Shown: positions 38,266-48,085 of the stretch, one piece after another
How the letters are laid out: each line of letters opens with the position of its first letter
Position numbering within the stretch: the stretch's first letter is position 1
Assembly: GCA_002189035.1 (NCBI GenBank)
Contig: NEEC01000021.1
Coordinates: 806,001-870,000, forward strand
Source of the DNA: Utricularia gibba
Lineage: Eukaryota; Streptophyta; Magnoliopsida; Lamiales; Lentibulariaceae
Direction of reading: 5' to 3'
Length of the DNA stretch: 64,000 bases
Translations under genes and position numbers: made by a program
Notes under the pieces: generated by a model
The model's database searches: none
Told to the model about the DNA's origin: nothing
The model's input: only the letters and a program-made list of their open reading frames with translations

Positions 38266-38371
38266 AGCCAGTTTTTGCAGGTGGAGCATCTTCAAGATTC
38301 ATGTGGGATGATGCCTCTGGGAGCACATCTGTACGAGAATCTTGATGATGCTGCAGCAGCAATGAGTGGCT
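38266..38371 (+). ncRNA. MIR172: MIR172 precursor (miR172c/d-type)
   Basis: The 21-nt stretch 38336-38356 is identical to plant miR172c/d (AGAATCTTGATGATGCTGCAG). The opposite arm at about 38283-38303 (GGAGCATCTTCAAGATTCA plus two bases) pairs with it with about four mismatches, as expected for miR172*. The stem continues outward: AGCCA at 38266 pairs with TGGCT ending at 38371, and TTGC with GCAA. The mature RNA is on the 3' arm, as in all MIR172 genes. miR172 represses AP2/TOE-class transcription factors and so promotes flowering and phase change. Short ORFs overlapping this site (38085-38345 plus, 38467-38216 minus) are incidental. Confidence 0.95.
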
Positions 38372-39631
38372 AATGCGAAGCTGAGAGCCACCCACCGGAT
38401 CTGATCTCAGAACCAACACGAAACGATGAACCCCAAGAGAACTTCCCTGCATTTTCAGACCCTCCATTTTTCCTTAGAACCTTGCTCTCTTTTCTTGCAG
38501 TACAGTTGAAATTAGGGTTTTGCTTCTGCTGCAGATCCCTCGGCGGGCGTCAGTTTCTCTTCTCTGCACCCAGAGGCTGCTCAGGTGTACTCAGACTCGG
38601 CACCCATTGCATCTCAATGAGCCATCCTCATGGTCTTCCACAACCGCAAGCCCCCTGCCTGAACCCTAGGGCTCTGCGGATGGTGCGACTGCTCTTGATG
38701 TCCGATCCGCATGCCGAGCCATGAGCACATCCATCAATAATGTTAAATTAATAATAATAGTCTAAATTTATAAACTTAATGACAAATTTTAGTTATATAT
38801 TTAATTTTTTTTTTTTCAGAATAGTACTAAAGTATGATTAGTAAGTGAAAAATATTAATAATTCTATCCAAATCCCATGCTTATTAGGTGAGAAGGATTA
38901 ACACTGAAATTTGAATCTTTCCATTTATACATATATATTAAAAAATATTTCTCATTCTACTTACAATTCATGAATTAAGCACATCTTATCTCATTTACAT
39001 ATCTCTATACCATTCATCGTTTTTATTAAAATATTTTCTGCTGTATTTAAATGCCAGAATCAATCAAATTATATGGTATCATTCTTTCTTATGACATATC
39101 AAACCCTAAACCCTAAGGGTCCGTTTCGTTAGATGGAAGATAATATGTAGGTTTACTTTTATTTGAGATTAAAAAAAAAACTTCATCATTTAGGATTATT
39201 TTTATTCTTTGTTGCATAATTTCAATAAATTATTTTTTACTTACACATAATTTAACCAATCAACTAAACATATAAATAATATTTAATTTCTCTCATAACA
39301 AATTTTTACAAATAAGTTGGTCATTTTTTATAAGAGTGAACAATAATACACCCAATTGTGTTGGTGTGACTTCTCTTGAATGATGTGACCAACATGACAT
39401 GACCTCCCTCCTCTTCTCATCTTTTCAAAAAATCTTTTCTTGTACCAGAATTGAGGTTGGATCGACCGTACATTGTTTCGCGCCATCAAAAAATAACCAA
39501 AATTTAATAAAAAGATAAAAATAATTTTAAATTTTTTCCATCTGCAAAGGCATCTGTAAGTTGATCTGCTAACCATCAAAGAAGCTCTGATGTATACTAT
39601 TTTTTTTGGCACATTTGTCTCCTTTTCAAAG
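38372..39631. other. MIR172 downstream region and intergenic DNA
   Basis: Bases 38372-38730 are balanced in composition and probably belong to the MIR172 primary transcript. From 38740 to 39600 the DNA is AT-rich. A telomere-type motif is at 39101-39116, followed by a gggtccgtttcgtt stretch that resembles a MITE end. Confidence 0.45.
39101..39116. repeat. Interstitial telomere-like motif
   Basis: AAACCCTAAACCCTAA, two plant telomere units, with no neighbouring gene start. Confidence 0.8.
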
Positions 39632-41068
39632 CTATAGTCTCCCCTGGCAAATCAAATAAACCTCTTTTGAACATGATCTGGTTGCTTTTGGCCTCAACCA
39701 TGAGGCTTTCTTAAAGAGGGGCTTGCACATTTGATGAAATTCTGCAACAGAAGAACAGTAACAACATGAGAGTCTTGTAAGAAAACGGATACGGGAATGG
39801 CTAAGGAGAGCAACCTTTCGTATCTTCGCTTTCAAGAAACTTGATGATGAGGTTGCCCCCTCGTTGCAGCAACCCGCCTGTACCCAATGAAGAGTTGCAG
39901 GAATCAGTTGAGTGTGCTTCCTCTGATACACTGTTGTGTTGTCTGTCTGCGGAAGCTCTTCCCATGGCTAAATTTATGGCTTGCATGCCCAGATCAGCGG
40001 ACAATGCTGCATCCCTGATTGTGATTCCGGAAACAGGAGGGCACATATCTGAGAGCACAACTGAGAACCCTTTTTGCTGGAGAATGAAACAGGGGTGCAT
40101 GAGAGCAAGAGTTTAGATAGATTGGTTCAGATGAAAAGAAGAAAGACCTCAGGAGAAAGCATCCTGGCTTGATCAATGGGGAGATTCATGACATCGGCAC
40201 AAATGGTTTTAACCCTTGAGTCACAGTGCATGGGAGGCACCTTCACCTTCTGCTCTGCAGCATATGATATTGAGAATTCAAAAACCATGTGACTCCATGG
40301 GATTCAGTATTAGAGATCCTGAAGATGGAATGTGATTATCACCTTGACATCAATTCCAACCACCACTCCGCCCTTGATTAATGGACCCAAGTGCTGGCAA
40401 GCTACCTGCGGCAGGTACCACATGAACTTGAAAGAGGTATTCAATCAAAGCTAAAGGAATCGAGAAAAAAACAACGCCCAGATATAGAAAGAAACCATTG
40501 GTGATGTCCAAATAAGTGACAAAAACTCTGCTTGTTCAAGAGTTCAACAACCAGATTCAGAAAGAAACCATGTCCAAATAAGTGAACAATTCTGCTTGTT
40601 CAAAAATTTAAGCAGTCAGGTATTTCAGAACAAGAAGATTTCCTTTACATGTGATTGTTGTTCAAATAACCATCAATACATGTTCCCATGGCGGATAAGG
40701 GACAATTTTTCTAATAATGGGAGATTCCAGTACATGAATAAGCGGATTTTTCATATAAGGCTCTAGTGTTTTCCTGCAATACGACTAGAAGGAGCTGAGT
40801 TGCAAGAACCACATTAACAACATACTTGAAGCCAGGCACCGGGGGCGCAGCCAAGGTCAAGAACAGAAGATCCCGGTGCAATGATTCTATACTGTTTCTG
40901 GATTTGAAGCAGCTGCATTTCAAAATCCCCAGCCGAAATTTCAGAGACAACGGGGAATTAAATCGTCTCCAAGCAAAACACGATAAAAAAACATACCTTG
41001 AACGCCGAGCGAGCTACGTAACCGAGGCGCTGTGCTTCTCTGTAGAAGAAATCTGGCGTTCCACTCAT
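39632..41068 (-). CDS. FtsJ/RrmJ-type rRNA 2'-O-methyltransferase, MRM2-like
   Basis: Six minus-strand exons: 40997-41068, 40826-40912, 40343-40405, 40148-40249, 39815-40076 and 39632-39741, total 231 residues. The N terminus [24 protein letters not shown] supplies the first catalytic Lys. [14 protein letters not shown] is the SAM-binding motif, [12 protein letters not shown] holds the catalytic Asp, and [11 protein letters not shown] holds the second Lys, so the K-D-K set is complete. The C terminus is [23 protein letters not shown]. The protein matches the plant single-domain FtsJ proteins that resemble mitochondrial MRM2 (2'-O-methyl-U of large-subunit rRNA). No clear transit peptide is seen; an in-frame extension upstream was not found. 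In exon 4 the acceptor must be the second of two nearby AGs. Confidence 0.93.
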
Positions 41069-41774
41069 TTTGCTTCGCTAGCTCTGTGAGTTTTGCCATT
41101 CGCCATCTTTAGGGGCAGGGTTTTAGACCAGGCCTTAACCGGGTCAGATTAAAGCGACCCGTTTCACAGAGCCTTGTGGTCTGGTCCGATCCAAAACTAC
41201 CCAGCCAGCCCATTCGAGTTTTTTTACTATTTGCAGATCGCCGGTGTAAGCTTGCCCGCTCATTTAAGCAAAAATTTCTTCCCTTGATGATGTTTTTACC
41301 ATTTGAAGAAGCAACTAGCTTTTTTCTTAGCTTGCTATTCTGCGGGAGCACCTCAATTTTCGACCTTGCCACCAAGGAGACGTTGAAGATGAACAAGGGA
41401 TGGCAGAGACACCACAGAATTGTGAGAACTGAGGAGGGAATGCGGAGCTGTTGTCTGTTTTAAAATGGAAAGCGTTGGAAATCCTAAAGCACAACAAAGG
41501 GAAGCATGGCTACACGATGGTGCTCAATAGGATATGGCCGCCCCTCTGTGCAGGTAGGAGTGTGTGGTGATGGAAGATTAACTGAACAAAAGTGAAAATC
41601 TTATGACTATTGGGATGATAAGTTAAAGCCAAAAGAATCATCCAGTGGGTTCAATTGAATTTGATGAAAACAAACAATTGCACACACAAACAATGATAAA
41701 AGTGATACAGAGCATAGAGGCCTTGATCAAAAGAGTGGCTCACAGGCTCAAAAGCAGGTGTATACTCATTCATG
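41069..41774. other. Intergenic region
   Basis: 41069-41250 is the FtsJ-like promoter side; 41560-41774 is likely 3' UTR of the receptor kinase. ORFs at 41109-41463 on both strands show no recognisable similarity. Confidence 0.45.
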
Positions 41775-44252
41775 TCATCGCCCTTCTGACTTCACTAGTT
41801 GGGAGAAGACCCGGCTCATAGAAACGCCGGAAAGATCATCAACACTCGAGGTTTCGAACCGTTCAACAGAGGCACTTGTGCCAGGGTGGTTGAACTCACT
41901 CACTTGAGGTGAAAGTTCACCGATCACATTTGTGCTGTTTTCCTCAGGATCATTGAGGATCACAGCCTCTTGAAGCTGGAGGGCATACTCAAGGTTCCAT
42001 AGGACATCTCCCATGGAGGGCCGATCTACACCGAACTCAGATAAACACTTCTCTGCTGTTTCTCCAAACTTTCTGAGTGAATCTGGTTTTATTTTTCCAA
42101 CAAGGCTTGAGTCTATGATTTGATCTATCTGGCCCTTCTTGTGCCATTTCATTGCCCATTCGGCTAAGTTAACCATTTCTCGGGGAAGCGTTGGATCAAT
42201 CACAGGCCTTGCACAAAGAACCTCAAACAGCACAACCCCAAATGAGTAAACGTCTGATTTTTCTGTCAACTGCTGCCTTCTGAAGTATTCAGGATCTAGA
42301 TATCCAAAGCTCCCCTTTACTGCTGTACTCACATGGGTTTGATCAATCTCAGGCCCTGTTTTAGAGAGCCCGAAATCAGCAACCTTTGCCATGAGATTCT
42401 CATCAAGCAATATGTTTGCTGACTTTACATCACGGTGAATGACTGCTTTTGCATAGCCAGTGTGAAGATAATGCAGCCCTCTTGCTGCACCAATGCATAT
42501 CTCCAGTCTCTCCTTCCAGCTAAGGCTCGGGAGATTCGAGCCATATAGATGGCTTTTCAAGGTTCCCTTTTCCATGTATTCATAAACAAGGATCATTTCA
42601 TTCCTCTCATCACAGTAACCTATCAAGGAAACCAGATGGCGATGGCGGAACTGAGACAGCATCTCAATTTCAGTTCTGAACTCTGCTAGGCCTTGTTGAG
42701 ACCTGGGATTGCCTCTCTTGATCGCTACTGTTGTACCATCACTAAGAGTCCCCTGGTACACCTTCCCGAATCCACCAGCTCCTATCACCAAACTTTCATC
42801 GAAGTTGTTGGTTGCTTCCTGCATTGCTACAAAGGGTATGCGGTAGCTCAAGTTGGATCCAACACTAAGAGTCGTCCCAGTTGAATATCTACTCCCCAAA
42901 GTGTGAGAAGTTCCACCATTAACTGATATGGGAATCCAAGCCTTCGAATCTCGAAGCCGTTCTTGTTTCCTTTTTCTGTGTAGAAGAAACAGAAGTCCCA
43001 CAGTAACAAAAACAAGTAGAACCCCAATACAAATACCAGTGATCATTCCAACGTTCCGCCTTGATCGGAATGCTGGTAATGTCGATACTCCAGCAAGGCT
43101 ATTCTCAGAGTTGTTCATTTTCATGATCTCTAAACCATTCAGAAGGGCATCAGGGTAGGAGCTCTGTGGAGATGGACCAATGGTGACCCTAAGTGTATCT
43201 CTGTTGACTGTTGGGGTGACGACATCCATGAAGAAGGCAGAGGCCACCTGTCCAGGAGTTCTAGTACTTGGTTCCAGGTCTGGAGCAACAAGAACTGAAT
43301 CAATATAAACATCAAACACGAGCTGATTAGCAGAGGTGCTTATAATATCACAAAAATGCATCCGGATCAAGTACTGAAACCCAGGATCCAACTGAAACTG
43401 CCAAGTGACATTGAAGTTGCTGCTAGGATCAGAAGCAGAATTCATTTCTGTGCAAGTCCCATAAACTGTAGGAGGAGCATTATCTGTTGTTGCACCACCC
43501 ATAGGGTACTGAACTGCTGCTATATTGGATCTATTGGTTGCAAGGTTAGGCTGCAACAAGAAACCGCTATCTGAAATCCATGTTCTTCCCAACGAATCAT
43601 TCAAGAATGACACAAATGGTCCACCCATATTCAGCCTATACACAGTCTCCAGAGTTAAAGATGCAACTCTGTCGAATTGCCCAGATGGGTTATAAAGGGA
43701 AGCGCCAGGAACGATCAGATTATCAGGAACTGAGACAACCTCAATGGCATTGGCATAAGCAAAGGAATTACTAGAAGGTGAAAATGTGATCACCAGATCT
43801 CCAGTTGTTATATTCATACTGTATTCCCTCAAAGTAGCAGTCTGTGGACTAAAATTACTAAGCAGTGTAGTCCTCTGAGCAAAAACTGAGAAACTAGCAG
43901 AACTCATATTATAATTCTGATACACAAAGGGGAAGAAATGCAATCGGATCCAGTGCCTTCCAGCCTGATTAATCGGGAAGGTATACCTTGAAGGCCCATT
44001 AAATACTCTTGCTGTAGTTAAAACTGGCGCATATGCAGATGATTCTACAGAATTCAAGTTGGCATTCGCAAGAATCCCTTGGGGTGTTGTTACAGATACT
44101 GAAGACGAAGTATCAGCAACAAAAGTGATATTACCCAAAACAACATTGGTTGATGATCCACAATCTATGTAGTAATGATCAGATCCAATGGAACAGCAAG
44201 CTAGATCCAATAGCAGCAGAACCCAGAAACAATATCTTAGATTCGAACACCC
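41775..44252 (-). CDS. CrRLK1L receptor-like kinase, HERK1/HERK2/THESEUS type
   Basis: Single-exon gene, 825 residues from the ATG at 44252 (MGCSNLRYCFWVLLLLDLAC, signal peptide); the frame continues upstream without an ATG. Residues 25-395 are the malectin-like ectodomain (DHYYIDCGSSTNVVLG ... YTFPINQAGRHWIRLHFFPF ... EIMKMNNS) with many N-glycosylation sites. The transmembrane helix is 403-425 (GMITGICIGVLLVFVTVGLL), followed by basic residues. The kinase domain runs about 485-765 with GAGGFGKVY (492-500), Lys513, HRDVKSAN (607-614), DFGLSK (627-632) and GSFGYLDPEYF, so it should be active. The juxtamembrane AWIPISVNGGTSHTLGS fits HERK1/HERK2. CrRLK1Ls act at the plasma membrane as RALF-linked sensors of wall integrity and growth. 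Lack of introns is normal for this family. Confidence 0.96.
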   Translation of the reverse strand, partial: GCSNLRYCFWVLLLLDLACCSIGSDHYYIDCGSSTNVVLGNITFVADTSSSVSVTTPQGILANANLNSVESSAYAPVLTTARVFNGPSRYTFPINQAGRHWIRLHFFPFVYQNYNMSSASFSVFAQRTTLLSNFSPQTATLREYSMNITTGDLVITFSPSSNSFAYANAIEVVSVPDNLIVPGASLYNPSGQFDRVASLTLETVYRLNMGGPFVSFLNDSLGRTWISDSGFLLQPNLATNRSNIAAVQYPMGGATTDNAPPTVYGTCTEMNSASDPSSNFNVTWQFQLDPGFQYLIRMHFCDIISTSANQLVFDVYIDSVLVAPDLEPSTRTPGQVASAFFMDVVTPTVNRDTLRVTIGPSPQSSYPDALLNGLEIMKMNNSENSLAGVSTLPAFRSRRNVGMITGICIGVLLVFVTVGLLFLLHRKRKQERLRDSKAWIPISVNGGTSHTLGSRYSTGTTLSVGSNLSYRIPFVAMQEATNNFDESLVIGAGGFGKVYQGTLSDGTTVAIKRGNPRSQQGLAEFRTEIEMLSQFRHRHLVSLIGYCDERNEMILVYEYMEKGTLKSHLYGSNLPSLSWKERLEICIGAARGLHYLHTGYAKAVIHRDVKSANILLDENLMAKVADFGLSKTGPEIDQTHVSTAVKGSFGYLDPEYFRRQQLTEKSDVYSFGVVLFEVLCARPVIDPTLPREMVNLAEWAMKWHKKGQIDQIIDSSLVGKIKPDSLRKFGETAEKCLSEFGVDRPSMGDVLWNLEYALQLQEAVILNDPEENSTNVIGELSPQVSEFNHPGTSASVERFETSSVDDLSGVSMSRVFSQLVKSEGR

Positions 44253-45908
44253 CATAATCAGAAACCCGCACGGGTTCACGCTTTGAAGAAACAAAACCCC
44301 CCAGATTCAGGCAACAGAACCAGAAATAGCGACTGACATAATAAACAAAGGCAAGTGCAAGCAGGAAAACGAAGAGAAACGACAAAACCCAGATGAAAAT
44401 GCCGAACCCACAAACATTCCCAAGAAAAAACCCATCCAGACAGAGCGTTTGCAGTTCACACAAAATGCGCGATTCATCCAGTCACCATGGCCATCCCTTC
44501 AGTGGTGTATACAGGTATGAACAAAAAGGGTATACCCAAAAGTAATGAAAATAAATCCACACGACACGGCTCGCTGTCTAAGAGGTTAGGGTGATCCCTT
44601 GCAAAGGTAGAGTGGGATAGCCTTTACACCCCAACAACAATGGTGGGTCAGGGGCTCAGATAGACCACCGGCTGTGGTAAGAAAGAGTAAAATAGGAAAC
44701 CGTTCACACTTTTATTGAGCTTCGACTCAGTCAATGGCAACGGCAGTTTTGTATTTCCCGGTCAGCTGAGAACAAGCTGTCCGACCAGAATTTGTAATAA
44801 CCCACCCCCACCAGGAATTTGCCTTGATGGGACTTTCTAAGAAATGTTTCTTAAACCAACAGCTCTGTCCCCAAGAAGATGAAGAAGTGGTCTACTTGGC
44901 CGTAGCATTTCCAGGGTGTGTTCCACATCACTTCGAACAGCATTTTAACCAGTAAAAAATCTACCCGTTTATTATTCTATGAGTCTTCTGAGTGAGCGTT
45001 TGATCTGCAATTCGAGTTGAACCGATCAATGCATAACATTATTTTTAAATATAGTGATAGAATATCAATTGTATTAAACCTAACCAATTATGTTTTAAAT
45101 ATCGATTAATCGATTTTGAGTCATGGGATTACTCTGATGATTTTAAAACATAATTTATATGAAATTTTAAATCTTAAACTCTAAACTTTACTAGTTGTGA
45201 TGGCAATTGCTCTCGTGTTTTTTAGTGGATTCATGATTTGCACCAACTTAGTGATTCAAGTTTAGATATATACGAAATTCAAAAGAAAATAAATAGAAAA
45301 TCGAGATTTTGTAGTCGAAATTTAGAAGGAAACTTAATAAATTCCAAAAAACTAATTTTTTTTTTGTAGATTTTGATGCAAATCAAAATGAAATCGATAT
45401 TGGTGCAGATTTTGTAGCGAATTATTTTTTATCATCTATTCTTCAATCAATTTAAGGTTAGTCATTTGAAATAATATGCGTTCAATCAAAATTTAGATTA
45501 ACTGCTATTTTTTATATTTTTATTATAGATTTTAATTTAGTATTGAGTCGCTTAATTAATAAGTAATTTAAATACTTTTTTAAAAAAAAATTAATAAAAA
45601 AATATTTTGTAGTAGTAAAAATTTTATCCATTTCTAAAATCTAAATTATTAGCGATAATTTAATTAATAATATATTTAAATTATTAACATATAAACAAAT
45701 ACATTTATATTTAATAATATATATTTAGAAGAAATAGCTTGAAATAATTAGGGGTAAAAATCACTTATAATATTTAAATCCATAAATTTTATTAAATAAT
45801 CCTAGGTTTCATCCAGCGCATATGCATCAATATTCCGGGAGCTGGGGGCCCACCATCAACGCCACGTGGGACCCACAATTGATAATGATTAATAAAAAAA
45901 TTCAGAGC
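44253..45908. other. Intergenic region
   Basis: Bases 44253-44960 are the kinase 5' UTR and promoter. Bases 45030-45800 are AT-rich and silent. Bases 45840-45880 hold a GGGCCC and a CACGTG motif just 3' of the PPR gene. No RNA gene is recognised. Confidence 0.5.
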
Positions 45909-47351
45909 CTATGCAGATACAGTGTCCAAGTTTACTAGGTTCTTCTCCCACTTCAAATGCAAGGAGAATGGCATCAGCACATGGCCTAAAACATGTAAAC
46001 TGGAATGACCCTCATCGTCCCTGCATGCCATCTGCACCAGGGCCTCCCAGCAACTCCATTCCAAGCTCATTTTCCTCCTGTTCATCTCCTCCAACATAAC
46101 CCCTGCCTCCTCCAGCTTCCCATTCTTGACCAGCCCCATCACAAGACGCCGGAACGTTTCGATCCGGGGGAATGCTCTGCTTAAGAGCATGGCATTCACA
46201 ACTCTCAGAGCTCCCATGTAATCTTCCTCCCTGCACAAGCCATCCGCCACGGTGCGGAATGTGGTTGCGTTTGGCTCGCATCCCTTGAGTTGCATGTCTA
46301 CTAGCATTTTGTATCCCTCTGAAGCTTTCCCGTCTGTTCTGCAGAAGTAGTCTATCAGGATGTTGTATATGACAACGTCTGGTTTGATGCTCCTCCTTTT
46401 CATCTCAAGGAGGAGATCTTTGGCTTCGCTGATTGAGCCTTTTTTGGTGAGGGCTGTCATTAGCACTCCATAGTTCACGAGCTCTGCTTTGCAGCCATGG
46501 TATTCCATGTCGAACATCAGTTTCCTGGCTTCTGTGAACTTCCCTGAAGCGCATAAGGCTTCCATCAGCAAGGCGTAGCTTACTGCATTGCCGCACTTCC
46601 CCTTCTTCCTCAGATCATGCAACACCTTGTTCGCCTGCTCTATGTCGCCCCTTGTGCAGTAAAACGCTATCAGACAATTGTATGTTACCACAGTAGGCTG
46701 AATGTTTCTCTCGAGCATTTCATCGAACATCTTCATGGCGTTCTGCAACTCGCCCTTCTGCAACCACATTTTCATCATGACGTTGTATGACACCGAGTTC
46801 GGTCTGAATCCCAACGTCGGAGCTTTTTCAAACAGCTCTGCAGCATCGGCAGCGCGCCCTCCGTCAACCAACATATTCAAAATCGTGTTGAAGGAGTGAC
46901 GCGTGCGGACGCAGTTCCACGATCTTCCCATCTCGAGAAAAACTTCCATGGCCTTGTCGATCATATCTGCCTTTCCATAGTGACGAATCAGTCCGATAAA
47001 CAGAGCTTCTTTGCATCTAATGTCGTGAGTTTTGAGGAAATCCAGGACGGCTTCCACTTCATCGAATCTCCGGGCGCGAGCAAGCTTGTACACCAAAGAA
47101 GCGAAGCATGGGTACTGATGCTTGTAGCCCATTTCATTGAAATCCCGGAAGAGAGCAAGATATTCATCGGGATTTCGGCACTGTTTCAGTTGGTCAATGA
47201 AGGGGATAGGAACCCGGATGTGCTTGACACGCGCCGTCGACTTGCAACGATGCTGGAGACAACTATTTGAGGTGATTCTGAATCCGCCGCTGCAAATATT
47301 TCTCACCATAAGCTTCTTGCAGAGACCAGGAATGGATCTGAAAACCGCCAT
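45909..47351 (-). CDS. P-class pentatricopeptide repeat protein, probably mitochondrial
   Basis: Intronless, 480 residues, from the ATG at 47351. The N terminus (MAVFRSIPGLCKKLMVRNIC) is basic and amphipathic, consistent with a mitochondrial presequence. From about residue 80 there are some ten PPR units of about 35 residues, e.g. HSFNTILNMLVDGGRAADAAELFEKAPTLG, VSYNVMMKMWLQKGELQNAMKMFDEMLERN, VTYNCLIAFYCTRGDIEQANKVLHDL and VIYNILIDYFCRTDGKASEGYKMLVDMQ. No E or DYW extension, so it is P-class. Such proteins bind organelle transcripts for stability, splicing or translation. The RNA target cannot be read by eye. The gene lies 734 bp downstream of the PMT stop, on the same strand. Confidence 0.94.
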   Translation of the reverse strand: MAVFRSIPGLCKKLMVRNICSGGFRITSNSCLQHRCKSTARVKHIRVPIPFIDQLKQCRNPDEYLALFRDFNEMGYKHQYPCFASLVYKLARARRFDEVEAVLDFLKTHDIRCKEALFIGLIRHYGKADMIDKAMEVFLEMGRSWNCVRTRHSFNTILNMLVDGGRAADAAELFEKAPTLGFRPNSVSYNVMMKMWLQKGELQNAMKMFDEMLERNIQPTVVTYNCLIAFYCTRGDIEQANKVLHDLRKKGKCGNAVSYALLMEALCASGKFTEARKLMFDMEYHGCKAELVNYGVLMTALTKKGSISEAKDLLLEMKRRSIKPDVVIYNILIDYFCRTDGKASEGYKMLVDMQLKGCEPNATTFRTVADGLCREEDYMGALRVVNAMLLSRAFPRIETFRRLVMGLVKNGKLEEAGVMLEEMNRRKMSLEWSCWEALVQMACRDDEGHSSLHVLGHVLMPFSLHLKWEKNLVNLDTVSA

Positions 47352-48085
47352 GGAAAGAGACGGAGAAGAACGCGAGTACCATTTCCAGCCCTAATCATTC
47401 AAAGTTCTCATCTTTCAACAGCAAACACTTCCACCCATTCACCGGAACCCTAAATCCGATCACTTTTTCCTGAAGTGTGTACATAAATCAAGAACAGGGG
47501 ATTCTACCTTAAGAAGCGCGAGGGATCCCAATGAAGCTTTTGCACAGAATTCCGATCAACAGCAAGTAGATGCATACCAGATTCAGCTTCCTGCAAGAAA
47601 ATGGGATTTGCAGAATGTGCAGCAGGGAACTGAATAGATCAGAAGCCCATCTCATCGATCATACTCCTTGAGAAGTAGTCCGCTGTAATCACTAAGAGCA
47701 TGAAACAGGGAAATGATCTACGGGCATGATGGTTGAAGAAAAGGGTAGTCGATGATGACAAACAAAGAAGACGATGGGAATGAATCGGGAACTCCGACGA
47801 CAATGGATACGATCATATCGGCAAGAAGCCAGTACAATTCCTAAACCCCAATGCACAATACATTGCAGGCACTTGAAACAACATGAATGAATGAATGAAA
47901 CTGGAACGAGGTCTGAAGGCGGGTGTACGTGAACTCAAACTTCTCTGTTAGTCTTCTCTCTGAGAAGAAGATGTTACTGCTTCCACTCATTGCTCCCCGA
48001 CTGTACATTCACCTGATCTAAACCACACGATTTTCTGATTTGCAGAGCATGTAGATGAAGAAGATACACAGATGGCTGGTTGGCC
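47352..48085. other. Spacer between PMT and PPR genes
   Basis: Both genes are on the minus strand, so this region holds the PPR promoter and 5' UTR (lower coordinates) and the PMT 3' UTR (higher coordinates). No ORF or RNA gene is supported. Confidence 0.5.

Noticed and set aside
38085-38467. Overlapping ORFs on both strands at the MIR172 site
   Set aside because: Short, no similarity, and fully explained by the miRNA foldback and its transcript.
46012-46281. ORFs antisense or out of frame over the PPR gene
   Set aside because: They overlap a well-conserved PPR frame and show no features of their own.
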